64,000 nt of DNA from assembly GCF_003596405.1 (NCBI RefSeq), contig NZ_QYUR01000002.1:248001-312000 (forward strand), written 5' to 3'. The stretch comes from Pseudomonas cavernicola (GTDB lineage Bacteria > Pseudomonadota > Gammaproteobacteria > Pseudomonadales > Pseudomonadaceae). This document shows positions 33,078 through 42,024 of the stretch, piece after piece (positions within the stretch are counted from its first letter, which is position 1; each line of letters opens with the position of its first letter). The position numbers and the translations under genes are program-made. The notes under the pieces are model-generated. The model worked only from the letters and a program-made list of their open reading frames with translations. It was not told the DNA's origin and made no database searches.

Positions 33078-34793
33078 TCAGAAGAACAGCTCGAACCGGA
33101 AGTACACCGGGTGCTCGCGCCGTTCGATGCTGTCTGGTCGCTCCAGCGAGCGGGCGAAGGTCAGGTTGGCGGCCAGGTGCTGGCCGCGGGTGGAAAGCTC
33201 GACGGCGTTGCCTGAGAGGCGGCCACGCAGTTCGGGGTTGTAACGGCCGCCGTGGATCACGCCGACGTCGTAGGCGAAGGCGACGCTGTATTCGTGCATG
33301 AACGGCCGCAGCGACTCCCAGCCCACCGGCCGCCGCCAGCGCAACTGATTGCGCCAGTAGCCGCCGGTGTCTCCAGAGAGCGACTGCTCCTTGAAGCCGC
33401 GCACCGAGCTGAGCCCGCCGACACTGATGCGTTGCGGGCTGAACAGCACGTCTTCGCTCTTCTGGCCGCTGGCCAGGCTGTCGAAACTGAAGGATTCGCC
33501 CCACGCCTGGAACGGCTGCAGAACGCTCGCGGTGAGGCTGTACTTGTTGTAGCGCGCGACCGGTTCGCCGCCGTGCGGATGGCCCTCGTGCTGCGCGTCA
33601 AAGGCACCAATGCCGTGCTGCCAACCGAGATCGAGGTTGGCGAAGGCCGAGCCAATCCGCCGGCCGTGGTTGAAGCCGAGCTGACCTTCCGACAGGCGCT
33701 GGCTAGAGGCGTCGATAAGGCTGTCTTCGATGAAATTGCGGGTCCTAAGCTGGCTGACGCCGACGCTGGCAGCCGTTTTGCTGACGCTGTCGCGGTGCAG
33801 CACACGCTCGCCACGCAGTTGATGGGTCTTGCTCTCGCCGTCCAGATCAAAGGCGAAGCCGTTGGCCTCGTTGCGGGTCCGATAATAGCTTTGGCTGTAG
33901 CTGTAGCTGAAATTCCACCAGCCGTAAGGCAGGCTGTAGAACAGGCTTCGATTGGTCGAGTGACGGAAGCGGTCGCTGACGGTATCGCCACCACCGCGCA
34001 GGCTGAGCTGGTCAGCCAGACCGAGCGGGCTGTCCCAGTCGAGGCTGGTACCCCACTGCTGCTCGCCGGTACTTTGCTCGCCATCGTTATGGCGGTTGAG
34101 GCCGACCCGCCAGGGCTTGGCCGGCTCGCCCTTGAGCAGCACGCGGCTGCCGCCGACCTGCTCGCCCGGCACCAGCTCCAGTTGCGCAGGCCGCGAGGGC
34201 AGGCGGCCCAACTGATCCACCAACTGCTCCAGCTCGCGCAGGTTGAGGACTTCGCCGGCCCTGCCGGGGAACGTCATGGCCATTTCACGTGGACTCGCGA
34301 TGACCGACTCGGCCAAACCTTCAAGTCGCCCTTCAACGACAAGCACCTCAAGCTCGCCGTCGGACAAGTCCTGCTGCGGCAAGTAGGCACGCGAGGTGAC
34401 ATAACCTCGGTCGAGGTAGTACTGGGTGATGGCTTTCAGCAGCTCGTTGAGTTGCCCGCTGCCGAGGCATTTACCTTCGAAAGGCTCGAGCAATTCGCGC
34501 TGACGGCTTGCGGAGATGAGCGATGCGCCTTGCAGACGAATGGTGCGGATCTCGAAGCAGCGCTCGTCTGCACTGGGAGCGGCTGGCTCGGCCGGTGCGT
34601 CGCGCCCCGGCAATTGCTGCAACTCTTCTAGGCGCTTGCGCTGCTCTTCCAGCACGCGCTCCTGACGGTCGCGGATCAGGTCGCGATCACCGGGCAATGG
34701 GGCGCTCCCCGGCGCAACAGCCGCCTGGGCCGAAAGCTGGGAAAACAGCAGAGAAAAACCAGCAGCGAACAACGGCTGACGCATCGCAACCAT
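33078..34793 (-). CDS. cdiB: CdiB/FhaC-type outer-membrane TpsB transporter
   Basis: A 571-residue Omp85-superfamily protein. It shows a signal peptide (ending SAQA), a basic helical linker rich in Glu/Arg (residues 35-60), two POTRA domains (CFEIRTIRLQGASLI; YLDRGYVTSRAYLPQQDLSDG) and a 16-strand barrel. The barrel carries the conserved lid-loop motif VRGFKEQSLSGDTG and a C-terminal YFRFELFF ending in Phe. It exports the FhaB protein encoded next. A second in-frame ATG three codons later is an alternative start. The gene is full length and shows no damage, unlike its substrate gene. Confidence 0.95.
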   Translation of the reverse strand: MVAMRQPLFAAGFSLLFSQLSAQAAVAPGSAPLPGDRDLIRDRQERVLEEQRKRLEELQQLPGRDAPAEPAAPSADERCFEIRTIRLQGASLISASRQRELLEPFEGKCLGSGQLNELLKAITQYYLDRGYVTSRAYLPQQDLSDGELEVLVVEGRLEGLAESVIASPREMAMTFPGRAGEVLNLRELEQLVDQLGRLPSRPAQLELVPGEQVGGSRVLLKGEPAKPWRVGLNRHNDGEQSTGEQQWGTSLDWDSPLGLADQLSLRGGGDTVSDRFRHSTNRSLFYSLPYGWWNFSYSYSQSYYRTRNEANGFAFDLDGESKTHQLRGERVLHRDSVSKTAASVGVSQLRTRNFIEDSLIDASSQRLSEGQLGFNHGRRIGSAFANLDLGWQHGIGAFDAQHEGHPHGGEPVARYNKYSLTASVLQPFQAWGESFSFDSLASGQKSEDVLFSPQRISVGGLSSVRGFKEQSLSGDTGGYWRNQLRWRRPVGWESLRPFMHEYSVAFAYDVGVIHGGRYNPELRGRLSGNAVELSTRGQHLAANLTFARSLERPDSIERREHPVYFRFELFF

Positions 34794-34992
34794 CCTTGGC
34801 GAAGTAGCACCTCAATATCAGGCCGTCATCTTTAATGGCGCCAAAAGCATTCCTCAAGCGGTTTTCCGGCTTGCCCGTAGCTGCTCATCGCTTTGGGAAA
34901 AGTCCTACATCAGCCGTGGAATGGTCGCGATTCCACCGTCTCGGATGAACAGTTCCTGGCATTGCGAACGACAGGTCTTCAGGCAAAAACAC
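34794..34992. promoter_or_regulatory. Upstream region of the cdiB-fhaB operon
   Basis: This non-coding stretch separates cdiB from the tandem repeats and must hold the operon promoter. A motif TTGGGAAAAGTCCTA at 34893-34907, followed by an imperfect palindrome around GGAATGGTCGCGATTCC (34919-34935), could be regulator sites. No clear -35/-10 pair was identified, so only the location is asserted. Confidence 0.35.
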
Positions 34993-35690
34993 GCGGCCAA
35001 GCGACGGTCTCGTAGGTTGGCGCTGAGCATAGCGATGCCCAACAAGGAGTCGCCCCGCGACTCCCTGATATTCGGAGTCCCGCAGAACAGCCCGGCCTTG
35101 CAGGCCGGTTGTTGGGCATCGCCTTCGGCTCAGCACCAACCTACGTTGCGCTCGCCCGATGGCTTTGCGCAGATCAGGTGGGTGGGCGGCAGCGCTTCGT
35201 AGGTGCGAGCCTGTGCCCCATATGGATGTGGGGAATGCGGTAAGCCGTAAGGAACCGCTGCCTCCTCGCGAAAGCCCTCAAGCAAAAGCATCGCGGCCAA
35301 GCGACGGTCTCGTAGGTTGGCGCTGAGCATCGCGATGCCCAACAAGGAGTCGCCCCGCGACTCCCTGATATTCGGAGTCCCGCAGAACAGCCCGGCCTTG
35401 CAGGCCGGTTGTTGGGCATCGCCTTCGGCTCAGCACCAACCTACGTTGCGTTCGCCCGATGGCTTTGCGCAGATTAGGTAGGTGGGCGGCAGCGCTTCGT
35501 AGGTGCGAGCCTGTGACCTATATGGATGTGGGGAATGCGGTAAGCCGTAAGGAACCGCTGCCTCCTCGCGAAAGCCCTCAAGCAAAAGCATCGCGGCCAA
35601 GCGACGGTCTCGTAGGTTGGCGCTGAGGATCGCGATGCCCAACAAGGAGTCGCCCCGCGACTCCCTGATACTCGGAATCCCGCTGAGCAG
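34993..35690 (+). repeat. 300-bp tandem repeat, 2.3 copies
   Basis: GCGGCCAAGCGACGGTCTCG begins at 34993, 35293 and 35593, an exact 300-bp period. Each full unit contains the GTAGGTTGGCGCTGAG...CCAACCTAC palindrome family seen at the left end of the window, plus CGCTTCGTAGGTGCGAGCC and AAGCCGTAAGGAACCGCTG. The two full copies differ at a handful of bases. The third ends after about 98 bp. No gene is present. Confidence 0.95.
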
Positions 35691-35736
35691 AGATGGCCTA
35701 CGGGGGTGTCGCGAAGGGAGCTCGCCACCCAGGCCA

Positions 35737-36123
35737 CTAGGCACGGCTCAAGCCGCGCAGCGCCATAAAGGCCAAGCCCACCGACACCACCTCGAACAGC
35801 AGCAGATAGAGGTTGAAGGTCTGCTGCAGGCCGCCATCCAGCCACAGCCCGGCGATGCGCCCGAAAGCCAACGCCGCATAGAGCAGCACCAGCAATGTCA
35901 GTGCGGCGCGAGTCAGCTCAAGGCGCACCGTGGCCAGCAACAGAAACACTGCCAAGCCCAGTTGCAGGGCACCGTAGTAGGCCCGCACATCGGTGATCGC
36001 CGCAGCTTCCATCAGCAGCATGCCGCTGAGATTGACCATCTCTTGTGGACGGATGAAATAGGCCAAACCACAGCCGGCCAACACCACGGCCTGCACGGCC
36101 AGCAGGATTCGGGCGAACAGCAT
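35737..36123 (-). CDS. DUF4345 family small membrane protein
   Basis: A 128-residue protein with four hydrophobic helices. The pattern LSGMLLMEAAAITDVRAYYG, followed by LGLAVFLLLATVR, is typical of DUF4345 proteins. The start MLFARILL is preferred because AGGAG lies nine bases before it; the upstream ATG would touch that ribosome site. The function is unknown. It is transcribed away from the DUF411 gene. Confidence 0.8.
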   Translation of the reverse strand: MLFARILLAVQAVVLAGCGLAYFIRPQEMVNLSGMLLMEAAAITDVRAYYGALQLGLAVFLLLATVRLELTRAALTLLVLLYAALAFGRIAGLWLDGGLQQTFNLYLLLFEVVSVGLAFMALRGLSRA

Positions 36124-36254
36124 CTGGCACATCTCCTGGCAAGGTTACGGAGCCTCGAGGATAGGCCGCACAGCCATATCCGGAAACAGGCAGAGACTTG
36201 GGCATGGGCAATTCCACCGCTATGCTGGCTTATTGTTTCCCGAGAAACCCCGCC

Positions 36255-36689
36255 ATGCGCTATTTTGCTCTGCTCACCGCACTCTTTGCCGGCACCCTGC
36301 AAGCCGCCGACCCCATCGCCATCGACGTTTACCGCGACCCCAACTGTGGCTGCTGCAAGGCCTGGATCAGTCATCTGGAAAGCAACGGGTTCAAGGTAGC
36401 GGACCATGTCGAAAGCAACATGAGCGCGGTGAAAAGCCGCCTCGGGGTGCCGCCGCGGCTGGCGTCCTGTCACACCGGGGTGATTGACGGCAAGTTCGTC
36501 GAAGGCCATGTGCCCGCCGCGGCTATTCTCAAGCTGCGCCAACAGCCCGACCTGCTCGGCGCCGCCGTGCCTGGCATGCCCACTGGCTCGCCAGGGATGG
36601 AGCGCGGCGATGTGCGGGACGCTTATCAAGTCATCGGCCTCAGCCGGAATGGCGGTGAGCGGGTGCTGACTGCATACCCAGGCAACTGA
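36255..36689 (+). CDS. DUF411 periplasmic metal-binding protein
   Basis: A 144-residue protein with signal peptide MRYFALLTALFAGTLQAAD. The DUF411 signature is clear: VYRDPNCGCCKAWISHL (CxCC), then a conserved RLGVPPRLASCHTGVIDGKFVEGHVPA with Cys-His. DUF411 proteins are linked to copper handling. The gene precedes the PhzF gene by 26 bases and may be co-transcribed with it. No copper genes adjoin, so the metal role is from the family only. Confidence 0.88.
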   Translation: MRYFALLTALFAGTLQAADPIAIDVYRDPNCGCCKAWISHLESNGFKVADHVESNMSAVKSRLGVPPRLASCHTGVIDGKFVEGHVPAAAILKLRQQPDLLGAAVPGMPTGSPGMERGDVRDAYQVIGLSRNGGERVLTAYPGN

Positions 36690-36715
36690 CTCATCCGCTA
36701 ACCCTCGGAGCCGCT

Positions 36716-37588
36716 ATGTCACCCTTGGTTTATTGGCAACTCGATGTATTCGCCGAGCGCCCGCTGGCCGGTAACGGCGTGGCGGTATTCCCCGACGCCT
36801 GCACGCTATCGCCCGCCGCCATGCAGGCGCTAACTCAGGAACTGCGCCAGTTCGAATCGGTCTTCCTGCTGCCCGGCGAAAGCCCCGACGAATATGGCGC
36901 GCGCATCTTCACAATGGAAGAAGAGCTGCCCTTCGCTGGCCACCCGATTATTGGCGCGGCCGCACTGCTGCATCATCTGCATAACCCTGCCGCAACCGCC
37001 GAGTGGACGCTGCAGCTGGCGGCAAAAAGCGTGCATCTGCGCACACGCCGGCAGGGCTCGGGCTTTTACGCGGAGATGGATCAAGGTCTGGCCACGTTCG
37101 GCGCGCGGCTTAGCACCGAACAAGCCCAGGTGTTTGCCGAGGCCTTTTCGTTAAGTGCCACCGACCTGGATGACCGTTACCCAGCCACGGTGGTCAGCAC
37201 CGGCCTGCCCTACCTGCTCTTGCCGGTCACACCGCTGGGGCTGACGCGGGCAAAACAACGCCGCACGTTCGACGCCGAATTGGCCGCCTACGGTGCTGCA
37301 TTCGTCTTCTTGTTGGAGGTGGATGGCCACGAAGGACGCACCTGGGACCCACTCGGCGTGATCGAGGATATCGCCACCGGCAGTGCCGCCGGGCCGGTCG
37401 CCGCCTTTCTGGTGCAGCACGACCTGCATCGGCGCGGCGAAGCCTTCAGCCTCAACCAAGGGCGTTTCCTTAACCGCCCCAGCCGGCTGGATGTCTGTGT
37501 TGGCAGTGACGGCCGCGTTAGCGTAGGTGGCAGCGTACAGCTACTGGCGCGCGCCGAACTGCAAGCCAACGCTGCCGAACTGGGCTGA
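36716..37588 (+). CDS. PhzF family isomerase/epimerase
   Basis: A 290-residue protein with the two-lobed diaminopimelate-epimerase-like fold of PhzF. Motifs are the N-terminal QLDVFAERPLAGNGVAV, the catalytic glutamate in QFESVFL (Glu47), ELPFAGHPIIGAAALL and, in the second lobe, IATGSAAGPVAAFL. In phenazine producers PhzF isomerises dihydro-hydroxyanthranilate, but no other phenazine gene is near, so this is one of the many PhzF-like enzymes of unknown substrate. Confidence 0.92.
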   Translation: MSPLVYWQLDVFAERPLAGNGVAVFPDACTLSPAAMQALTQELRQFESVFLLPGESPDEYGARIFTMEEELPFAGHPIIGAAALLHHLHNPAATAEWTLQLAAKSVHLRTRRQGSGFYAEMDQGLATFGARLSTEQAQVFAEAFSLSATDLDDRYPATVVSTGLPYLLLPVTPLGLTRAKQRRTFDAELAAYGAAFVFLLEVDGHEGRTWDPLGVIEDIATGSAAGPVAAFLVQHDLHRRGEAFSLNQGRFLNRPSRLDVCVGSDGRVSVGGSVQLLARAELQANAAELG

Positions 37589-37655
37589 CAGTCGGACTGG
37601 CGCCCGCGCCCATCAGTAGCAACACTCTAGCCCCAAGGATCAGGAGGACGCCGGT

Positions 37656-38552
37656 ATGCTCTGGAAAAAAGCACGACGTAGCGACAATGTGGTGGACGCC
37701 CGCGACAGTGACGGTGGCGGAGGTGGAGGCGGCCGCCTGCGCATCGGTGGCGGCAAGGGCCTGAGCCTCGGAGCGGTCGCCATCATCGTGGTGATTGGCT
37801 TGATGACTGGCCAAGACCCGTTGCAGATCCTCGGCCAACTCGCCGGCCAGGCCGGTGCACCGGCCAGTTCTGTCAGCCCGCAAGCAGGCCGCACGCCCGC
37901 GACTAACGATGCGCAGTCGGAGTTCGTTCGTGCCGTACTCGGTGATACCGAAGACACCTGGCGGGCGATCTTTCAGCAGGCCGGCAAGCAATACCAAGAC
38001 CCGACCCTGGTACTGTTTCGCGGCGGCGTGAACTCGGCCTGCGGTTTCGCCTCATCGGCAACCGGGCCGTTCTACTGCCCCGGCGACCGGCAGGTGTACC
38101 TCGACCTCGACTTCTTCCGCGAAATGGCCCAGCGCTTTGCCGCCGCCGGCGATTTCGCCCAGGCTTACGTGATCGCCCACGAGGTGGGCCACCATGTGCA
38201 AACCTTGCTTGGCGTCTCCGCTCGGGTCAGTGCAGCGCGCCAGCGCGGTGAAAAACTCGAAGGTGACAATGGCTTGTTAGTCCGCCAGGAATTGCAGGCC
38301 GACTGCCTGGCTGGCGTCTGGGCCTACCATGCGCAACAGCGGTTGGATTGGCTGGAACCCGGCGACCTGGAAGAAGCCCTGAGCGCCGCCAATGCGATTG
38401 GCGATGATCGCCTGCAAAAACAAGCGCGCGGCCAGGTAGTCCCCGACTCCTTCACCCACGGCACCTCAGCGCAGCGCGTGCGCTGGTTCAGTACCGGGTT
38501 CGAAAAGGGCCAGGTCAACAGCTGCGATACGTTTAAGGCGGTGAGACTTTAA
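37656..38552 (+). CDS. ypfJ: Neutral zinc metallopeptidase, YpfJ family
   Basis: A 298-residue protein. A short cytoplasmic N-terminus with a Gly run (residues 20-26) is followed by one membrane helix (about 38-50), and a periplasmic domain with the zinc motif HEVGHH at 175-180. Other family markers are WRAIFQQAGKQYQDPTLVLF, SACGFASSATGPFYCPGD and the final DSFTHGTSAQRVRWF. The family (KPN_02809/YpfJ) is conserved in proteobacteria, with unknown substrate. No neighbour explains its role. Confidence 0.93.
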   Translation: MLWKKARRSDNVVDARDSDGGGGGGGRLRIGGGKGLSLGAVAIIVVIGLMTGQDPLQILGQLAGQAGAPASSVSPQAGRTPATNDAQSEFVRAVLGDTEDTWRAIFQQAGKQYQDPTLVLFRGGVNSACGFASSATGPFYCPGDRQVYLDLDFFREMAQRFAAAGDFAQAYVIAHEVGHHVQTLLGVSARVSAARQRGEKLEGDNGLLVRQELQADCLAGVWAYHAQQRLDWLEPGDLEEALSAANAIGDDRLQKQARGQVVPDSFTHGTSAQRVRWFSTGFEKGQVNSCDTFKAVRL

Positions 38553-38583
38553 AGCGAGCGGAATGTCCTAGCGACCTGTTTAC

Positions 38584-38685
38584 GTAGGGTGGAATCCCCG
38601 GAGGGGCTTCCACCGCCTACCGCGAACCCACTGACCGCTAGCCCAGCTTGGTGGATTACGCCGCTGCACGGCTAATCCACCCTAC
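38584..38685. repeat. Two extragenic palindromes
   Basis: GTAGGGTGGAATCCCC...GGGGCTTCCACCGCCTAC (38584-38620) and GGTGGATTACGCC...GGCTAATCCACCCTAC (38650-38685) are both hairpins of the GTAGGGTGG family. They follow the metallopeptidase gene and may end its transcript. Confidence 0.8.
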
Positions 38686-38742
38686 CTGCTGTAGGGCGAA
38701 ATCCAGTTGCTCGAGAAGCAGAGGAGCTTTGCGATCTGTCAT
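38656..38742 (-). pseudogene. 28-codon frame with a good ribosome site, probably a truncated gene
   Basis: On the minus strand AAGGAAGGAAAA stands before an ATG that reads MTDRKAPLLLEQLDFALQQ and then runs into the palindrome at 38650-38685, ending after nine more codons. The first 19 codons have host-like codon use. It looks like a gene beginning whose remainder was lost when the palindrome inserted. The family is unknown. 38743-38894 is G/C-rich repeat-like sequence (CCCTCGCCCC, GGGAGAGGGG) without a gene. Confidence 0.3.
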
Positions 38743-38894
38743 CGAGTTTTCCTTCCTTGGAAAGTGGGGGGTGTTTCCCTCGCCCCTAGCCCCCGCTCTG
38801 CGCCCCGGCCTGAACGCAGAGCGCTCAGGCGCTCATCGGCACACGAGCCTGCGGCTCTAAAAACGTACCTCTTCGCCCCGCAGGGAGAGGGGAA

Positions 38895-39485
38895 TTACAA
38901 AAGCATGCTCTGCAACTCTGCACAATCGCGTGCAAAGCCATCTGTAAGCTCTGGCCAGGGGTTTTCCGGTAGGTTGACCAATACCCCGTAGGCGCCCGCC
39001 GCGCGGGCGCAATCGAGGTCGAAACGGTAGTCGCCGACCATCACCAGCTCGTTCGCCGCGACGCCCCACTGTTCAGCCAACTGCAGCAGGCCACCGGGAT
39101 GCGGTTTCGGTGGTGCTTCGCCACGGCCGACAACGTCGACGCTGGCGAAGCAGTCTCCGAGGCCGATGGCCGCAAGCGTCAACAACGCCAGTTCGTGGGC
39201 ATTGCGCGTAAGGATGCCGAGCCGGTAGCCGCGCGTATGCAGCTCACGCACCAGTGAGATGGCGCCAGGCGCTGGCTGGGCGACGAGCGCCAGCTCCCGT
39301 TCATGCGCCAACAGCCAGGCATGCTTGGCCGCCGCCTCATCCTCGGGCAACGCTGCCAGGTGATGGAGGATGTCATCCTCCGCCGGGATGGCTAACTCAC
39401 GACGGATGGCGTCGAAGTCATGCACCGCCATCGTCAGGGTGCCGTCCATGTCGAATACCCAGTGCCGCGCTTCGTTCAACCTCAC
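38895..39485 (-). CDS. HAD-superfamily hydrolase, phosphoglycolate-phosphatase-like
   Basis: A 196-residue HAD phosphatase. Motif I is FDMDGTLT (Asp nucleophile at 11), motif II is GILTRNA, motif III is the Lys in PPKPHPGG, and motif IV is MVGDYRFDLDCARAAG. A small helical cap lies between motifs I and II. The start is a GTG that overlaps the tesB stop (GTGA), so the two genes are translationally coupled. The substrate is not predictable; the subfamily hydrolyses phosphoglycolate or sugar phosphates. Confidence 0.9.
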   Translation of the reverse strand: MRLNEARHWVFDMDGTLTMAVHDFDAIRRELAIPAEDDILHHLAALPEDEAAAKHAWLLAHERELALVAQPAPGAISLVRELHTRGYRLGILTRNAHELALLTLAAIGLGDCFASVDVVGRGEAPPKPHPGGLLQLAEQWGVAANELVMVGDYRFDLDCARAAGAYGVLVNLPENPWPELTDGFARDCAELQSMLL

Positions 39486-40351
39486 TTCCAGTCCTCACGC
39501 ACCCGCGTCAGCCCCTCTTGCGCCACCGAGGCCACCAACAAGCCAGCGCGATTGAAGATGCTGCCGCGCGAGAAGCCACGGGCATTGCCCGACCAGGGGC
39601 TGTCCATGGCGTACAGCAGCCAGTCGTCCATCCGCAGGTCGTTGTGGAACCAGATCGAGTGATCGAGACTGGCGACCTGCATGAACTTCTGGAACACCGA
39701 AACGCCGTGCGGCTGCATCGAGGTGGTCAGCAGGTTGAAATCCGAGGCGTAGCCCAACAGGTATTTATGCAACTGGCGTTCATCCGGCAGGTTGCCGTCC
39801 GCGCGGAACCAGGCATATTTCACCGGCTCACAGACCTGGGGATCGAACGGGTTGACCTCGGTCACCGGGCGAATTTCGATCGGCTGGGCGCTGGTCGCCC
39901 GCTCACGCATGCGCTCCGGGATCGTCGCCGCAGACAAACGTGCCAGCTCGGTTTCCGACTTGAAGTTTTCCGGCCCGGGCACATCCGGCATCTGTAGCTG
40001 ATGGTGCAAGCCTTCTTCGTCGTACTGAAAGGAGGCGCTGCAGGTGAAAATCGGCGCGCCCTTCTGGATCGCCGTCACCCGACGGGTGCTGAAGCTGCCG
40101 CCATCGCGCACCCGATCGACTTGGTAGACCACCGGCAGGCTAGCATCGCCCGGACGTAAAAAGTAACCGTGCAGCGAGTGCACATGACGCGCCGCTTCTA
40201 CCGTCTGGCTCGCAGCGGATACGCACTGTCCAAGCACCTGGCCACCGTAAAGCTGACGAAAACCGAGATCCTGGCTGACGCCGCGAAACAGGTTTTCCTC
40301 AATCTGTTCCAGGCTTAGCAAGGCCACTAGATCATCGAGTATTTGGCTCAT
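39482..40351 (-). CDS. tesB: Acyl-CoA thioesterase II
   Basis: The 289-residue protein is full length for TesB, a double hot-dog enzyme that hydrolyses acyl-CoA to free acid and CoA. Markers are GQVLGQCVSAASQTV, VHSLHGYFLRPGD, the conserved Asp in SLDHSIWFHNDLRMDDWLLY, and ARGFSRGSIFNRAGLLVASV. The start MSQILDDL follows GAGGAC; the frame extends 15 residues upstream without support. It forms an operon with the HAD gene and probably starts it. Confidence 0.95.
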   Translation of the reverse strand: MSQILDDLVALLSLEQIEENLFRGVSQDLGFRQLYGGQVLGQCVSAASQTVEAARHVHSLHGYFLRPGDASLPVVYQVDRVRDGGSFSTRRVTAIQKGAPIFTCSASFQYDEEGLHHQLQMPDVPGPENFKSETELARLSAATIPERMRERATSAQPIEIRPVTEVNPFDPQVCEPVKYAWFRADGNLPDERQLHKYLLGYASDFNLLTTSMQPHGVSVFQKFMQVASLDHSIWFHNDLRMDDWLLYAMDSPWSGNARGFSRGSIFNRAGLLVASVAQEGLTRVREDWK

Positions 40352-40422
40352 CGGTTTGTCCTCATCAAGCGCTCGTTCATTCAGGTACGGCTTCATTCAG
40401 CGACAGTTTCATTCAAATAGGC

Positions 40423-42024
40423 TCATTCAGGCACTAAGCGGCGCAAAGCTGGATAAGCCGGCAGCGAACTCAGGCGCTCGTCCCACACCGCGCGCCCCAG
40501 GGTGAAATGGTAAAGGCTTTGCCAGCGGCTGTCGGCAAGACCGAGCAATTCATGCACCGCCGGGTCGAAATAACAGCCAATACCAGTACCAGATATGCCT
40601 GCGGCTTCGGCCTCGAGGTAAAGCAGCTGACCAATCTGGCCACACTCCCAGTAAAGCCGTGGATAGTGCCAGGCGCCTGCGGCCAGGGCCTGATCGAAGC
40701 GCGCCAGCATCGCCAGGGCGACACAGCCATCACTGGCAATCGCCTGCCCGCAGGAGAGAAATTCGGCCAACCCACGGGCATCGCCTGCGAGCAAGCGATA
40801 CAGCGGCAACTCGGCGTCCACGCGCTCCCAAAGGAAATCCTCGCGCAGCGTTTGCGCCTGCCCGTTACAACGCGCCAACCAGTACAGGCCCGGCGCCAGC
40901 CCCTGCACGCGATGAACAAACAGCAGCAGATCGACCTGCGGCGGCTCGCCCGTCACGGCAAAAGGCACCGGCGAATTGCCCGGCATCAAACGCTGCAACC
41001 ACGCCAACAACAGTCCGGCATGAATGCCACTTTTGCCGTCCATGGCCTGCGCACTGCGGCGTCGATGCAGCAACGGGCGCAGCGGCAGGCCGGGATTATC
41101 CGCCACAGCTCTGCCCGCTTCCGCCAGCCAAGGTTGGGGCGGCAAGGCCGGCGCACGGCAGAGCTGCTGCACCCGCGCCAACTCCGGCCACTCAAGGGTG
41201 TGGCGCGATAGGCGATTGGGTGTACCCGCCACCGGCAAGGCGGCGAGGCTGTTTAGCAGCGCGCCGGGGATGCGTGGCTCAGCCGTCTGCGCGGGGCCGA
41301 TCCACAGCAGCGCATCCACCGCTTCAGGCTCGGAAAAGCCCTCCCGATCCAGCCCGAACAGCGCATCCAACTGCGCCTCGCCCGTGCCGCGCAGCAACTT
41401 CACCTGCCAGCCCAAGGGGCTCGCGGCGATGGCCAGGCAAGCCAGGGCATGGCCAAGGTCATGCTGACAGTAGCGGTAGGCCCGCTCGCCGTATTTCCAG
41501 GCCTCGCGCCAAGGGATGCTGGCCAGCGCCAAGAGAAAACCACCGGCGGGTAATGCCTGCGCCAGCTCCCCCCCAAGCGGCGTCGGTAACTGCGCGCGCA
41601 CTTCCAGGGCATGGGCATCGGCACTGTAATGGGCGAGCACGCCAACCTGCTCCAGCGCACCCGGCGGCAGCAACAGATAGGCCTCGGTCGGATGCAGGTT
41701 GCCACTCGATGGATTGACCCGCAGCGCCCAGCGGCTGCCTCCGGCCTCCTTCCAGGCCGACAGCCCGAGGCTGTCATACAGCAGCTGCGACAGGCTGGCG
41801 CGATTGAGCGGCGCCACTTCACCCAACGGGCCGGCGAACACCGTGTCATAGGCCGGCGACTCTTCCAGTGGGCGATGCAGCAGCTCGATCAGCCGCGCCC
41901 CGGCATAGCGCCGAAACGCCGCGGGTTGGGTGGCCCAGTCCAATTGTCCCGGCCCCGGCGCGTAGCGATCGGGCCGGTGCATGCTGAGTTGGTGATAGGC
42001 GCGAACGCCGTCTTGCGGGGTCAT
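40423..42024 (-). CDS. SagB/ThcOx-type double nitroreductase-fold dehydrogenase
   Basis: A 533-residue protein with two SagB-like flavin nitroreductase halves. The first contains LRVNPSSGNLHPTEAYLLLP and QHDLGHALACLAIAASPLGW. The second contains HRRRSAQAMDG, SDGCVALAMLARFD, ECGQIGQLLYLEAEA and GIGCYFDPAVHELLGL. Standalone SagB-type oxidoreductases oxidise azolines in RiPPs or have unknown roles. No cyclodehydratase (YcaO) or precursor peptide is seen nearby, so a RiPP role is not supported. The ATG overlaps the stop of the GNAT gene (ATGA). Confidence 0.88.
   Translation of the reverse strand: MTPQDGVRAYHQLSMHRPDRYAPGPGQLDWATQPAAFRRYAGARLIELLHRPLEESPAYDTVFAGPLGEVAPLNRASLSQLLYDSLGLSAWKEAGGSRWALRVNPSSGNLHPTEAYLLLPPGALEQVGVLAHYSADAHALEVRAQLPTPLGGELAQALPAGGFLLALASIPWREAWKYGERAYRYCQHDLGHALACLAIAASPLGWQVKLLRGTGEAQLDALFGLDREGFSEPEAVDALLWIGPAQTAEPRIPGALLNSLAALPVAGTPNRLSRHTLEWPELARVQQLCRAPALPPQPWLAEAGRAVADNPGLPLRPLLHRRRSAQAMDGKSGIHAGLLLAWLQRLMPGNSPVPFAVTGEPPQVDLLLFVHRVQGLAPGLYWLARCNGQAQTLREDFLWERVDAELPLYRLLAGDARGLAEFLSCGQAIASDGCVALAMLARFDQALAAGAWHYPRLYWECGQIGQLLYLEAEAAGISGTGIGCYFDPAVHELLGLADSRWQSLYHFTLGRAVWDERLSSLPAYPALRRLVPE

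Noticed and set aside
18527..33215. Long plus-strand frames opposite the fhaB halves (for example 18527-19768, 24348-25406, 25294-26877, 31017-33215)
   Set aside because: They are antisense to a highly repetitive GC-rich gene; their translations mirror its repeats (AGxxA/VVQRAA runs), have no start signals and no family pattern.
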